DNA of 7,252 nucleotides from JBKPDV01 sp046728075. Lineage in GTDB: Bacteria > Acidobacteriota > Thermoanaerobaculia > UBA5066 > Gp7-AA6. The position numbers were made by a program, and so were the translations under genes. The stretch is from NCBI GenBank assembly GCA_046728075.1, contig JBKPDV010000124.1, forward strand, positions 1-7,252. The letters run 5' to 3'. The notes under the pieces are model-generated. The model worked only from the letters and a program-made list of their open reading frames with translations, was not told the DNA's origin and made no database searches. This document shows positions 1-5,756 of this stretch, piece by piece. Positions within the stretch are counted from its first letter, which is position 1. Each line of letters begins with the position of its first letter.

Positions 1-1211
1 TGCGCGAAGGTGCCATAGAGGACGAGATGCGACACCCGTTCCGGATGACGCGCCGCATAGGCCATCGCCGTCGGACCGCCCTTCGAGCTCCCCATGAGGG
101 CGAACCGATCGAGGCCGAGCGTGTCGACGACCGCTTCGAGATCGCGAACGAACGCATCGACGGAGAACTCTGGACTATCCCAATCCGAAAGACCGTTGCC
201 GCGCTCGTCGTAGTGGACGAAGCAATGGTCCTTGGCGAACTCTTCGGTCCAGTGGCGCCACACCGGGCTTTCCCAGCTGAACGCCAGGTGGCTCAGCCAA
301 TGCGCGGCCCACACGAGCGGCGGGCCATTGCCGACCTTGGCATAGGCGATCCGCACGTCATCCGTGGTCCGGCAAAACTGCACCTCATGCAAGGCTGAGC
401 CGGGATGCCGCTCCGCTCGGGGCGGCGGCGAGATCGTATCGGCCGCGCGGACGCCCGCGTCGGCCTGAAGCGGCACTCGCGCCGCCTGCCGCAGCGCGCC
501 GGTGCGCACCACCACGTTGAATTCCTTGAGATGGCGCTGCGCGCGCTGAAATTGCTCCTCCGCCTCGTGGACGCGGCCGCTGGCGCGGAGCAGTCGAACC
601 AGCGTGGCGTGCACGGCTTCATCGGCCGGCTCGATCAGGCTGAGCGCGCGCGCGTGCGGCAGGGCTTGATCGGGCACGCCCTCGAGACGGCCGACCAGCG
701 CCCCAAGCAGCCGCACGCGCAGCCGTCGCGCCGCCTCGCGCTCCGCGGTGCACCAGCTCTGAAACTCCAGGCAGTCGGGAAGCTCGAGACCCTCGATGAA
801 ATCGCCGTCGAGCGCTTCTGCAGCCTTGCGCAACGCGTCGGTGGCAATGGCATCGAGGCCGTTGCGGGCAACGCTGCGCAGAGACAACAGGTCGACGTTG
901 ACATGGGTGAGGTCGATGCTCACGCTCTCGCGATCGGCGATGATCCGGCAGCAATCTCGTTCGTCGACGAGCGGCCGCAGGTGACTTAAGCTCCACCGCA
1001 ACGCGGCGCGCGGATCGTCCGGGACGGGCCAGAACATGGCGCAGAGCCGGTCGCGGCTGTGCGCGCGGGCGGTGACGGCAAGATAAGCGAGGAGGGCTCG
1101 CGTCTTCTTCGAGCGCGGCAGTGGCAGCCTGGTCTGGCGACGGAACACCGCAAAGCTGCCCAGGACGCGAACCTGCAGCGTTGCTTTCCCTGCACTACAC
1201 GAACGCGTCAC
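1..1211 (-). CDS. SARP/BTAD-type transcriptional regulator fused to an alpha/beta hydrolase (3' end beyond window)
   Basis: The minus strand is open from the left edge to beyond 1211, and about 403 residues are visible. From a GTG at 1211, residues 12-100 resemble the OmpR/SARP winged helix (SKKTRALLAYL at 34-44, then SRDRLCAMFWP and WSLSHLRPLVDE). Residues about 105-242 form a helical BTAD region ending HLKEFNVVVRTGALRQAA. After a Pro/Ala-rich linker, an alpha/beta hydrolase starts near 277, with HYDERGNGLSDW at 333-344 and a nucleophile elbow G-S-S-K-G whose Ser is residue 376. The acid and His of the triad would lie beyond the edge. Family knowledge: SARP/BTAD proteins bind direct repeats and activate transcription, and here the hydrolase may sense a ligand (inference). 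The start is uncertain: 1211 has no clear ribosome site, and CTG at 1178, preceded by GGGAAAG, is an alternative. It diverges from the DUF4242 gene. Confidence 0.88.
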   Translation of the reverse strand, partial: MTRSCSAGKATLQVRVLGSFAVFRRQTRLPLPRSKKTRALLAYLAVTARAHSRDRLCAMFWPVPDDPRAALRWSLSHLRPLVDERDCCRIIADRESVSIDLTHVNVDLLSLRSVARNGLDAIATDALRKAAEALDGDFIEGLELPDCLEFQSWCTAEREAARRLRVRLLGALVGRLEGVPDQALPHARALSLIEPADEAVHATLVRLLRASGRVHEAEEQFQRAQRHLKEFNVVVRTGALRQAARVPLQADAGVRAADTISPPPRAERHPGSALHEVQFCRTTDDVRIAYAKVGNGPPLVWAAHWLSHLAFSWESPVWRHWTEEFAKDHCFVHYDERGNGLSDWDSPEFSVDAFVRDLEAVVDTLGLDRFALMGSSKGGPTAMAYAARHPERVSHLVLYGTFA

Positions 1212-1237
1212 GGTGTCGACGTCCGGCCGCCCGCAAA

Positions 1238-1325
1238 TTCCAACGCTGCCACCCGATTTTCCTACTCCACTCACAACGGATGTTCCAACGATCGACTTGC
1301 AAGAAGAGCCCCTCACAGCAACGGG
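1238..1325. promoter_or_regulatory. Candidate operator: four CAACG direct repeats between divergent genes
   Basis: CAACG occurs on the plus strand at 1241, 1274, 1286 and 1319, giving start-to-start steps of 33, 12 and 33 bp, close to whole helical turns. The first and third copies share the longer word TTCCAACG. The second and fourth share CAACGG and are preceded by CTCACA or CTCACAG. The block is thus an imperfect 45-bp tandem duplication. SARP-family proteins are known to bind short direct repeats spaced by helical turns, and a SARP-like gene starts at the left border of this block. Binding is inferred. No clear -35/-10 pair is visible. Confidence 0.4.
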
Positions 1326-1333
1326 AGAAACAC

Positions 1334-1693
1334 ATGATCCTTCGACGACTGGCTCTGGCTCTGGTGTTGTGCGGCCTGGCCCTTCCACTTGCAGCTTCTG
1401 CCCAAACACAAGGAGAAACAATGAAAAAATACGTCATCGAGCGCGACATTCCTGGCGCAGGGCGCCTGTCCACGGCCGAGCTCAACGCGGCCTCGAAGAA
1501 ATCGCGCGAGGCTCTGGCCAGCATGGGGACGAACGTCCAATGGGTGGAAAGCTACGTGACCGACGACAAGCTCTACTGCGTCTATCTCGCGCACAACGAG
1601 GACGAGATCCGCAGTCACGCCAAGGCGGCCGGGATCCCCGCCACCCGCATCTCGCGCGTCAAGACGATCCTCGATCCGACCAACGGCAACTGA
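1334..1693 (+). CDS. DUF4242 (SCO4226-like, putative nickel-binding) protein with N-terminal signal peptide
   Basis: 119 residues from ATG 1334. Residues 1-23 look like a Sec signal peptide: Arg-Arg at 4-5, a Leu/Ala/Val core, and cleavage after AASA before Gln24. Residues 30-119 match the whole DUF4242 family: KKYVIERDIPGAG at the start, WVESYVTDDKLYCVYLA in the middle, and the SHAKAAGIPATRIS stretch before a terminal ILDPT. The family has a ferredoxin-like fold, and Streptomyces SCO4226 is described as nickel-binding. His87 and His95 here are possible ligands (inference). ATG 1334 has GGGAG six bases upstream. An internal ATG at 1421, exactly where ordinary DUF4242 proteins begin, has AAGGAG five bases upstream, so a cytoplasmic 90-residue form is equally plausible. 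The gene lies divergent to the BTAD-hydrolase regulator and about 200 bp before the molybdoenzyme. Its physiological role is unknown. Confidence 0.9.
   Translation: MILRRLALALVLCGLALPLAASAQTQGETMKKYVIERDIPGAGRLSTAELNAASKKSREALASMGTNVQWVESYVTDDKLYCVYLAHNEDEIRSHAKAAGIPATRISRVKTILDPTNGN
1410..1423 (+). promoter_or_regulatory. Strong internal ribosome binding site and ATG of the DUF4242 gene
   Basis: AAGGAG at 1410-1415 is five bases before ATG 1421. It lies inside the reading frame that starts at 1334 and gives a protein beginning MKKYVIERDIPG, the usual start of stand-alone DUF4242 proteins. It is a better Shine-Dalgarno match than the GGGAG (1323-1327) that serves ATG 1334. Confidence 0.6.
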
Positions 1694-1728
1694 CCCCCGT
1701 CGGATCGGCGACGGACACGCGACGGGAG

Positions 1729-1762
1729 CGCCGAGCACGCCGTGGAGGCGGCGTGCTCGGGC
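1729..1762 (+). terminator. 12-bp GC-rich hairpin after the DUF4242 gene
   Basis: CCGAGCACGCCG (1731-1742) pairs perfectly with CGGCGTGCTCGG (1749-1760) around a six-base loop, TGGAGG. Two more pairs can form at the base if G1730 is bulged. It lies 38 bp past the DUF4242 stop codon and is the most stable-looking hairpin I found in the window. There is no T tract after it, so it may be a non-canonical terminator, a transcript stabiliser, or part of the leader of the next gene. Confidence 0.5.
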
Positions 1763-1794
1763 CCTTCACCGCTCGGCGCGCACGCGAACCAAAG

Positions 1795-1862
1795 CAGTTT
1801 CAGTTGCAGCTGCATCTCCTCCGTTTGTCCCCGCCAGGGCATGCACGACGCCTCGGGTCGTG
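1795..1862 (+). repeat. Hexamer repeats and small dyads upstream of the molybdoenzyme gene
   Basis: Three tandem hexamers, CAGTTT, CAGTTG and CAGCTG, occupy 1795-1812. They overlap a perfect 10-bp palindrome TGCAGCTGCA (1805-1814). Further on, CACGAC (1844-1849) can pair with GTCGTG (1857-1862) over a seven-base loop, 37 bases before the start codon at 1900. These are the only structured elements I see in the leader. A regulatory role is possible but not shown, and no convincing promoter is visible. Confidence 0.3.
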
Positions 1863-1899
1863 TGGACTCCGAAAGCTGAGAACCAGGGCCGCTCGTTCC

Positions 1900-4221
1900 A
1901 TGAAGCATCCACGAACGCTGACGTTGGCCCATTGGGGCGTCTACGAAGTCGAGTACGACCAGACCGGCAAGGCCATCCAGCTGCATCCCTTCGCGAAGGA
2001 TCCTGATCCGTCGCCGATCGGCTTGCACATGCTGTCCGACGAGGTCGCACGCCTGCGCGTGCATCGCCCGGCCGTGCGCAAGAGCTGGCTCGAGCAAGGT
2101 CCCGGCTCCTTCCCCGAGCGCCGCGGCGCCGAGCCGTTTGTCGAGATTCCGTGGGACGAGGCGTTTGATCTCGTGGCCGGCGAGCTCGCGCGCGTGAAAC
2201 GCGAATTCGGCAACAAGGCCATTTTCGGTGGCTCCTATGGCTGGTCGAGTGCCGGGCGATTCCACCACGCCCAGAGCCAGATACGGCGCTTCCTCAATTC
2301 GATCGGCGGGTTCGTGCGCCACAAGGATGATTACAGCGTCGGCGCTGCGCTGGTGCTGATGCCTCATATCGTGGGACCGCTTGAAGAGCTGCTGGCGAGC
2401 CACACGAGCTGGGATGTGCTCGCCAGGCACTGCGAGCTTTTCGTCTCCTTCGGTGGCGTGCCGCGCAAGAACGGCCAGATCAACGCCGGCGGCGCTGCCG
2501 TCCATCGCATCAGGAGCGGCCTGTTCAGCCTGCGCGAGGCCGGCGTGCGCTTCGTCAATGTGACGCCGACGGCCGACGATCTCGACACGGGCGGCGATGT
2601 CGAATGGCTGGCAATCCGGCCCAACACCGACACCGCGATGATCCTCGCGCTCTGCCACACACTGTTGGTCGAGGGCCTCCACGATCAGGCCTTCCTCGAC
2701 CGCTATACGGTCGGCTTCGAGAAGTTCCGCCGCTATCTCAGCGGCGAACAAGACAGCCAGCCCAAGGACGCGGCGTGGGCGGAGCGGATCACCGGCATTG
2801 CCGCCGACCGCACCGTTGCGCTGGCGCGCGTGATGGCGGCGCGGCGCGCCATGATCAGCATCGGCTGGTCGCTGCAGCGCGCGCACCACGGCGAGCAACC
2901 GTTCTGGGCGCTGGTCACGCTGGCCGCCATGCTAGGTCAGATCGGTCTGCCCGGCGGCGGTTTTGCGTGCGGCTACGGGCCCTCGAACATGATGGGCAGC
3001 GGTGCGCTGAGCTTCTTCGGCCCGACCCTGCCGCAGGGTACCAACCCGGTTGACGAATTCATTCCGGTGGCACGCATCGCCGACATGTTGCTGCATCCCG
3101 GCGAGCGCTTCATCTACAACGGAGGCGAGCACCGCTATCCCGACATCCGCCTGGTCTATTGGGCGGGCGGCAACCCGTTTCATCACCACCAGGATCTCAG
3201 CCGCCTGCGCCTCGCCTGGCGCAAGCCCGAGACGTTGATCTTCCACGAGCAGTTCTGGACGGCGGCTGCGAAAATGGCAGACATCGTGCTGCCGGTGACC
3301 ACGGGTCTGGAGCGCGACGACATCGGCTGCGCTGCGCGCGAACCCTATCTGATCGCCATGAAGAAAGCGCGCGATCCGGCTGGCGAGGCACGCGACGACT
3401 ACGCCATCTTCCGCGCGATCGCACAGCGCATGGGCGCAGGCGAGGCCTACTCCGCCGGCCGCGAGACCGGCGAGTGGCTTTCCCTGATGTATGAGGAGGC
3501 GCGCGCGCGATCGGCCAAGGCTGGCGTGTGCCTGCCGGCATTCGCGGAATTCTGGGAGGCTGGCATCGCCGAGGCGATCGGCACGCAGCAGTCGCCGGTG
3601 ATGCTTGCGCCGTTCCGCGCCGATCCTGAAGCGAACCCGCTGCGGACGCCGTCGGGCAAGATCGAGATCTACTCCGAGCGCATCGCCTCGTTCGGTTACG
3701 ATGACTGCCCGCCGCACGCGGCATGGCTCGAGCCGATCGAGTGGCTGGGCGGCAAGGTTGCCGAGCGCTATCCGCTGCACATGCTGTCGGACCAGCCCGC
3801 CGACAAGCTGCACAGCCAGCTCGACCACAGCCCGCATTCCCGCGCGACCAAGGTCAATGGACGTCAGCCGATCACGCTGCATCCGGACGATGCCGCAACC
3901 CGCGGCATCGCCGAGGGCGACGTGGTGCGCGTCTTCAACGATCGCGGAGCCTGCCTTGCGGCCGCGCGCCTGAGCGACCGCATCCGGCGCAACGTCGTGC
4001 GGCTGAGCACCGGCGCCTGGTTCGATCCGGCCGACGCGGACTCGAACCGGCCGCTGGAAAAGCACGGAAATCCCAATGCGCTCACGCTCGATATCGGCAC
4101 CAGCAAGCTGAGCCAGGGCTGCAGCGCGCAGACCTGCCTGGTCGAGATCGAGCGCCACGACGGCCCAGCCCCCGCGGTGACCGCCCATGATCTGCCGCGC
4201 CTTGTGAGCCGCGGCACGTAG
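1900..4221 (+). CDS. bisC: Molybdopterin-dependent oxidoreductase, BisC/TorA/DMSO-reductase type (biotin sulfoxide reductase-like)
   Basis: 773 residues, normal for cytoplasmic BisC-type reductases, which reduce S- or N-oxides such as biotin sulfoxide and methionine sulfoxide at a bis-MGD molybdenum centre. The N-terminus (HWGVYEVEYD, then FAKDPDPSPIG) has no twin-arginine signal and no Cys motif for an Fe-S cluster, which separates it from TorA/DmsA secreted forms and from formate dehydrogenases. GGSYGWSSAGRFHHAQSQ carries Tyr113 and Trp115, matching active-site Tyr114/Trp116 of Rhodobacter DMSO reductase. Ser146 in DDYS matches its Mo-ligand Ser147. QRAHHGEQ, GQIGLPGGGF and WAGGNPFHHHQD follow. 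The dinucleotide-binding domain spans about 622-750 (HSQLDHSPHSRATKVNGR, VRVFNDRGACLAAARLSD, DIGTSKLSQG). ATG 1900 fits family N-termini; AGGG lies 11 bases upstream, a weak site. The frame is open back to 1213, but that extension has no family similarity and overlaps the DUF4242 gene. The exact substrate is inferred. Confidence 0.93.
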   Translation: MKHPRTLTLAHWGVYEVEYDQTGKAIQLHPFAKDPDPSPIGLHMLSDEVARLRVHRPAVRKSWLEQGPGSFPERRGAEPFVEIPWDEAFDLVAGELARVKREFGNKAIFGGSYGWSSAGRFHHAQSQIRRFLNSIGGFVRHKDDYSVGAALVLMPHIVGPLEELLASHTSWDVLARHCELFVSFGGVPRKNGQINAGGAAVHRIRSGLFSLREAGVRFVNVTPTADDLDTGGDVEWLAIRPNTDTAMILALCHTLLVEGLHDQAFLDRYTVGFEKFRRYLSGEQDSQPKDAAWAERITGIAADRTVALARVMAARRAMISIGWSLQRAHHGEQPFWALVTLAAMLGQIGLPGGGFACGYGPSNMMGSGALSFFGPTLPQGTNPVDEFIPVARIADMLLHPGERFIYNGGEHRYPDIRLVYWAGGNPFHHHQDLSRLRLAWRKPETLIFHEQFWTAAAKMADIVLPVTTGLERDDIGCAAREPYLIAMKKARDPAGEARDDYAIFRAIAQRMGAGEAYSAGRETGEWLSLMYEEARARSAKAGVCLPAFAEFWEAGIAEAIGTQQSPVMLAPFRADPEANPLRTPSGKIEIYSERIASFGYDDCPPHAAWLEPIEWLGGKVAERYPLHMLSDQPADKLHSQLDHSPHSRATKVNGRQPITLHPDDAATRGIAEGDVVRVFNDRGACLAAARLSDRIRRNVVRLSTGAWFDPADADSNRPLEKHGNPNALTLDIGTSKLSQGCSAQTCLVEIERHDGPAPAVTAHDLPRLVSRGT

Positions 4222-4292
4222 GCGCCACTCGGCGCCGGGCGCTCGATCCATCGCCCGAGGGGAAAGGAGCGCAGCGGAGCGCGCGTCGCTCC
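4221..4292 (+). terminator. Cluster of short hairpins after the molybdoenzyme gene
   Basis: Three inverted repeats follow the stop codon. GGCGCC (4221-4226) pairs with GGCGCC (4231-4236) over ACTC. CGGGCG (4236-4241) pairs with CGCCCG (4252-4257) over ten bases. GGAGCG (4276-4281) pairs with CGCTCC (4287-4292) over CGCGT. The last left arm also occurs at 4266-4271. No T run follows any of them, so intrinsic termination is only a guess. The position between convergent genes supports a transcript-end role. Confidence 0.35.
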
Positions 4293-4304
4293 CGCCAAGG
4301 CTGC

Positions 4305-4402
4305 CACCACAGTTGCCTTCAGGCGCTTAATCTCGTCGCGTAGGCACGCCGCCTCTTTGAAGTCGAGATCGGCGGCCGCTTTCCGCATGCGCATATCGAG
4401 CA
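4305..4402 (-). pseudogene. Remnant of the UvrB C-terminal UVR motif
   Basis: The minus strand from about 4402 to 4314 reads LLDMRMRKAAADLDF then KEAACLRDEIKRLKAT. This is a nearly complete UVR motif (the UvrB/UvrC helical hairpin that mediates UvrB-UvrC contact), as found at the extreme C-terminus of alphaproteobacterial UvrB. Usual positions E/R are changed to K/C within FKEAACLRD. Upstream in the same frame (up to an ATG at 4475) nothing resembles UvrB. Downstream the frame has no stop until 3864, deep inside the convergent molybdoenzyme gene, as expected of a decayed fragment. No helicase domain is present in the window. It might instead encode a small orphan UVR protein, but the missing stop and the absence of a ribosome site argue against this. 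Confidence 0.55.
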
Positions 4403-4734
4403 AGCGTAGCCCAAATGAACGGTTGTAAGACCGCGACATCCGGAACAGTCGTCCCGCATCTCGCCATAGCGCCACCGGGGGTCGTCTACGTCCTTGATGT
4501 CAGGTCTACGATCGTCACGAGGTAGCGGGGGCTGCAATTGGGGGCGTGGCTCGAAGCGCCCATTCGGGATCATCTTGGTTGCTTATATGCCCTTCCGTAG
4601 CGTGAATTTTCGGCATGGACAGAGTCCGCGTTGCCGTCCGAAGCGGATATTCTTTCGAACCAGTTCGGACGTCGCCAAGTGCGCCACTAGCAGAGCTCCT
4701 TTGCGGGGTGCTGTCGATATTAGACTGATCGATT
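4403..4734. other. Intergenic stretch without a recognisable gene
   Basis: About 330 bp between the UVR remnant and the end of the LysR gene. Short frames exist on both strands (84 codons on minus at 4319-4573, 94 codons on plus at 4494-4778), but neither gives a recognisable protein, the second runs into the LysR gene, and neither has a good ribosome site. Base composition from about 4560 is visibly richer in A and T than in the flanking genes. Apart from the inverted repeat at 4635-4671 I see nothing that can be named. Decayed genes or repeat remnants are likely. Confidence 0.5.
4635..4671. repeat. Inverted repeat with 8-bp arms and an inner dyad
   Basis: CGTCCGAA (4635-4642) and TTCGGACG (4664-4671) are perfect inverted arms, 21 bases apart. 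Inside, TTCGAA (4654-4659) and CGAAC-CA-GTTCG (4656-4667) form a second dyad sharing the right arm. The site lies about 65 bp past the end of the LysR gene, with no T tract on either strand. It could be a loose operator or a repeat relic. Function is unknown. Confidence 0.4.
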
Positions 4735-5703
4735 CTACCGATCGACTCGTCCCGATAGCATCACCCGAAAAGCTTTGATTTCGACATCGACAAAGTCGAA
4801 GAAGGCGCGCACGCGTGGCGTGCGATGCAAGTCCCGGTGGGTGAGCAGATAGTACTTTGTCGCCAGCTCCGGAATGTCGTCGATCACGCGGACAAGCTCC
4901 TTCTCGTGATCCCCAAGGACGACCGGCATGGGTGCGAGACCAGCGCCCGATTTTACCGCCGAGATAACCGCGGGCCAGCTATCGCTGCGAGCTGCGATTG
5001 GTGCGTGCGGCGCCATCGATCGAAGCCATCGCGCGGCAGGATAGTCTGCGATTACGCCGTCGAATGCCACCACGAGATGGCGCTCGATATCCTGCGGACA
5101 TTCAAGTCGACCGTGGTGCTCGAAATAGGATCGGCTGGCATACAACGCCCAGGGCGATTCCGCGATTGTGCGGCCGACGAGAGATTCGTCCTGGGTCTCG
5201 CCATCCCGGCTCGCAATATCGGCCTGCCCTGTCGACTGATCGAGAAACTGGTCGCTCATTACAAGTTCGACCCGAAGGCCAGGGTAGCGCGCGTGAAAGG
5301 CGTCGATGAGGGGAGTTCTTAGTAGGCGATCGGCCACCGTCGTGGGACAAGTCACACGAATTGTGCCGGTGAACTCTTTATCCGACGATACCAAATGTCG
5401 CTCGAATGCCGCTACTGCCTCCTCCACTTGCTCGGCGAACGGCCGCAATTCTTCCCCAAGTTCTGTGAGCCGATAGCCGGTGAGGTCGCGCTCCAGCAGG
5501 CTGCGGCCGAGACGTTTTTCGAGCTCGGCGAGCCGACGGTGCACGGTGGACTGGCTCACGCCAAGCACCCTCGCTGCCGCCAGGGTGCTGCCTTTGCGGG
5601 CGAACGCCAAAAAGTATTTCAGGGCATTCCAGTCGAACACGCCTTGAGTATGCAACTTTGCTGAGCCGTCTGGCAAACTTGCGGCTGCCCAGGCGCTGGG
5701 CAT
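4735..5703 (-). CDS. LysR-family transcriptional regulator
   Basis: 322 residues from ATG 5703 to a TAG at 4737-4735. Residues 26-85 are the LysR winged helix-turn-helix: YFLAFARKGSTLAAARVLGV, then SQSTVHRRLAELEKRLG as recognition helix and linker start, then LTELGEEL. Residues about 110-310 form the periplasmic-binding-protein-like effector domain (GTIRVTCPTTVADRLL, ADIASRDGE, VKSGAGLAPMP). The gene diverges from the FAD oxidoreductase/transporter pair and very probably controls it in response to a pathway substrate. ATG 5703 has AAGGG seven bases upstream. However, relatives usually begin near FDWN, which matches a GTG at 5640 (301 residues). The first 21 residues (MPSAWAAASLPDGS...) look non-conserved, and the shorter form would leave a more usual 116-bp promoter region. 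The effector is not identifiable. Confidence 0.92.
   Translation of the reverse strand: MPSAWAAASLPDGSAKLHTQGVFDWNALKYFLAFARKGSTLAAARVLGVSQSTVHRRLAELEKRLGRSLLERDLTGYRLTELGEELRPFAEQVEEAVAAFERHLVSSDKEFTGTIRVTCPTTVADRLLRTPLIDAFHARYPGLRVELVMSDQFLDQSTGQADIASRDGETQDESLVGRTIAESPWALYASRSYFEHHGRLECPQDIERHLVVAFDGVIADYPAARWLRSMAPHAPIAARSDSWPAVISAVKSGAGLAPMPVVLGDHEKELVRVIDDIPELATKYYLLTHRDLHRTPRVRAFFDFVDVEIKAFRVMLSGRVDR
5647..5676 (-). promoter_or_regulatory. Possible promoter of the LysR gene
   Basis: On the minus strand, TTGCCA (5676-5671; five of six match TTGACA) is followed after 18 bases by CATACT (5652-5647; four of six match TATAAT). Transcription would then begin about at the GTG at 5640, giving a leaderless or near-leaderless message. 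This only makes sense if GTG 5640, not ATG 5703, is the start. Matches this short can occur by chance. Confidence 0.22.
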
Positions 5704-5719
5704 CAACGTACCCTTGCCA
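5671..5719. promoter_or_regulatory. Nested inverted repeats at the LysR/FAD-oxidoreductase divergent region
   Basis: TGCCCAG (5686-5692) and CTGGGCA (5696-5702) form a perfect 17-bp palindrome with a GCG centre. An outer pair, TGGCAA (5671-5676) and TTGCCA (5714-5719), has almost the same centre, within one base. LysR proteins bind partly symmetric sites near divergent promoters, usually of the T-N11-A kind. The inner palindrome does not give exact T-N11-A spacing, so assigning it to this LysR protein is inference. Confidence 0.4.
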
Positions 5720-5756
5720 AATCGGCTGCTGACGCAGCTTGCTCGAAGAGGCGAGT

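Noticed and set aside
27..989. Plus-strand frames of 123 and 194 codons at the left end
   Set aside because: They lie antisense to the BTAD-hydrolase gene, whose domains are clear on the other strand.
293..1195. Minus-strand short frames of 109, 125, 89 and 69 codons
   Set aside because: They are out of frame with the recognisable BTAD-hydrolase protein, which is continuous in a different frame across the same stretch.
1213..1899. In-frame upward extension of the bisC-like gene to an ATG at 1213 (1002 residues)
   Set aside because: The extra 229 residues are Arg/Pro-rich with no family similarity and overlap the DUF4242 gene in another frame. The conserved enzyme begins right after ATG 1900.
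1615..4251. Two long minus-strand frames (427 and 439 codons) antisense to the molybdoenzyme gene
   Set aside because: They are side effects of high-GC codon use in the real gene. Their translations are low-complexity and resemble no protein family.
4319..4573. 84-codon minus-strand frame overlapping the UVR remnant
   Set aside because: It is in a different frame from the UVR motif, has no recognisable similarity and no good ribosome site. A decayed gene is more likely than a functional one.
4494..4778. 94-codon plus-strand frame in the gap
   Set aside because: It runs into the 3' end of the LysR gene and its translation looks random. There is no convincing ribosome site.
4825..5664. Plus-strand frames inside the LysR gene (165, 103 and 89 codons)
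   Set aside because: They are antisense to a clear LysR protein.
5725..5738. GCTGC-TGAC-GCAGC dyad just before the FAD oxidoreductase gene
   Set aside because: Five-base arms in GC-rich DNA are common by chance, and it lacks the T-N11-A pattern of LysR sites.
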